Part shown: in pieces, positions 63,925 to 64,000 of the stretch
How positions within the stretch are numbered: position 1 is the stretch's first letter
Layout: every line of letters starts with the position of its first letter
Assembly (NCBI RefSeq): GCF_036924595.1
Contig: NZ_JAZHRV010000001.1
Span: forward strand, 1,426,001 to 1,490,000
Direction of reading: 5' to 3'
Source of the DNA: Bradyrhizobium algeriense
GTDB lineage: Bacteria > Pseudomonadota > Alphaproteobacteria > Rhizobiales > Xanthobacteraceae
DNA length: 64,000 nucleotides
Position numbers and translations under genes: made by a program
The notes under the pieces: model-generated
What the model saw: only the letters and a program-made list of their open reading frames with translations
Told to the model about the DNA's origin: nothing
Database searches by the model: none

Positions 63925-64000
63925 GGTGCTCTCCGGTGCCGGTCGGGCAGTGCGAACGAATAAGCAGGGAGGCGATCGGTCTGGGCATCGAGAAAGTGCC

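Overview
The window is high-GC DNA whose gene content, TTG/GTG starts, small conserved proteins and intergenic palindrome most resemble Bradyrhizobium or a close relative (Nitrobacteraceae, Alphaproteobacteria). No rRNA, tRNA, CRISPR array or intact insertion sequence was seen. The taxonomic call is inference from protein families.

Layout. 1-4.5 kb: the 3' part of an Mfd-like helicase, then decayed DNA (dinB and tctC remnants). 4.5-14.5 kb: a catabolic accessory cluster with three FAD monooxygenases, a thiamine-diphosphate enzyme, two Bug-type periplasmic receptors and an IclR regulator. Two near-identical 23-bp palindromes mark the likely IclR operators. 14.5-29 kb: a gene-poor stretch of small Bradyrhizobium-type proteins (DUF6496, ABM monooxygenase, phospholipase A2-like, HU, paralogous small membrane proteins), an HtrA protease, an EmrAB-type efflux pair, and remnants of nuoD, a CBS-domain gene and a DUF6496 gene.

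29-45 kb: a probable low-oxygen island. Six TTGAT/C-N4-ATCAA boxes (FixK/FNR type) lie before a decayed DUF3141 gene plus pta-ackA-fabI, before a CoA-transferase/MaoC operon, and before other genes. The island encodes its own FixK-like Crp/Fnr protein, which has the matching recognition helix and no iron-sulfur cysteine cluster. Divergent from it lies a histidine kinase with a periplasmic-binding-protein sensor, a FixJ-like regulator and a lone receiver. A separate motif (ATTGTCCC / GGGACAAT) occurs around these regulators and before an outer-membrane protein gene, suggesting a cascade: two-component system, then FixK-like protein, then metabolic genes.

45-64 kb: a GntR regulator and an AAC(3)-like acetyltransferase, then an amide-use locus. 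A permease-like hybrid kinase and its LuxR-type regulator are transcribed divergently from a five-gene urea/amide ABC transporter, formamidase, an FmdB zinc ribbon and aliphatic amidase. The window ends with an RND efflux operon.

The most interesting signals are the permease-kinase fusion facing the amide operon, the two-tier low-oxygen circuit with two readable operator families, and the IclR operator pair. Many genes in 1-45 kb are visibly decaying.
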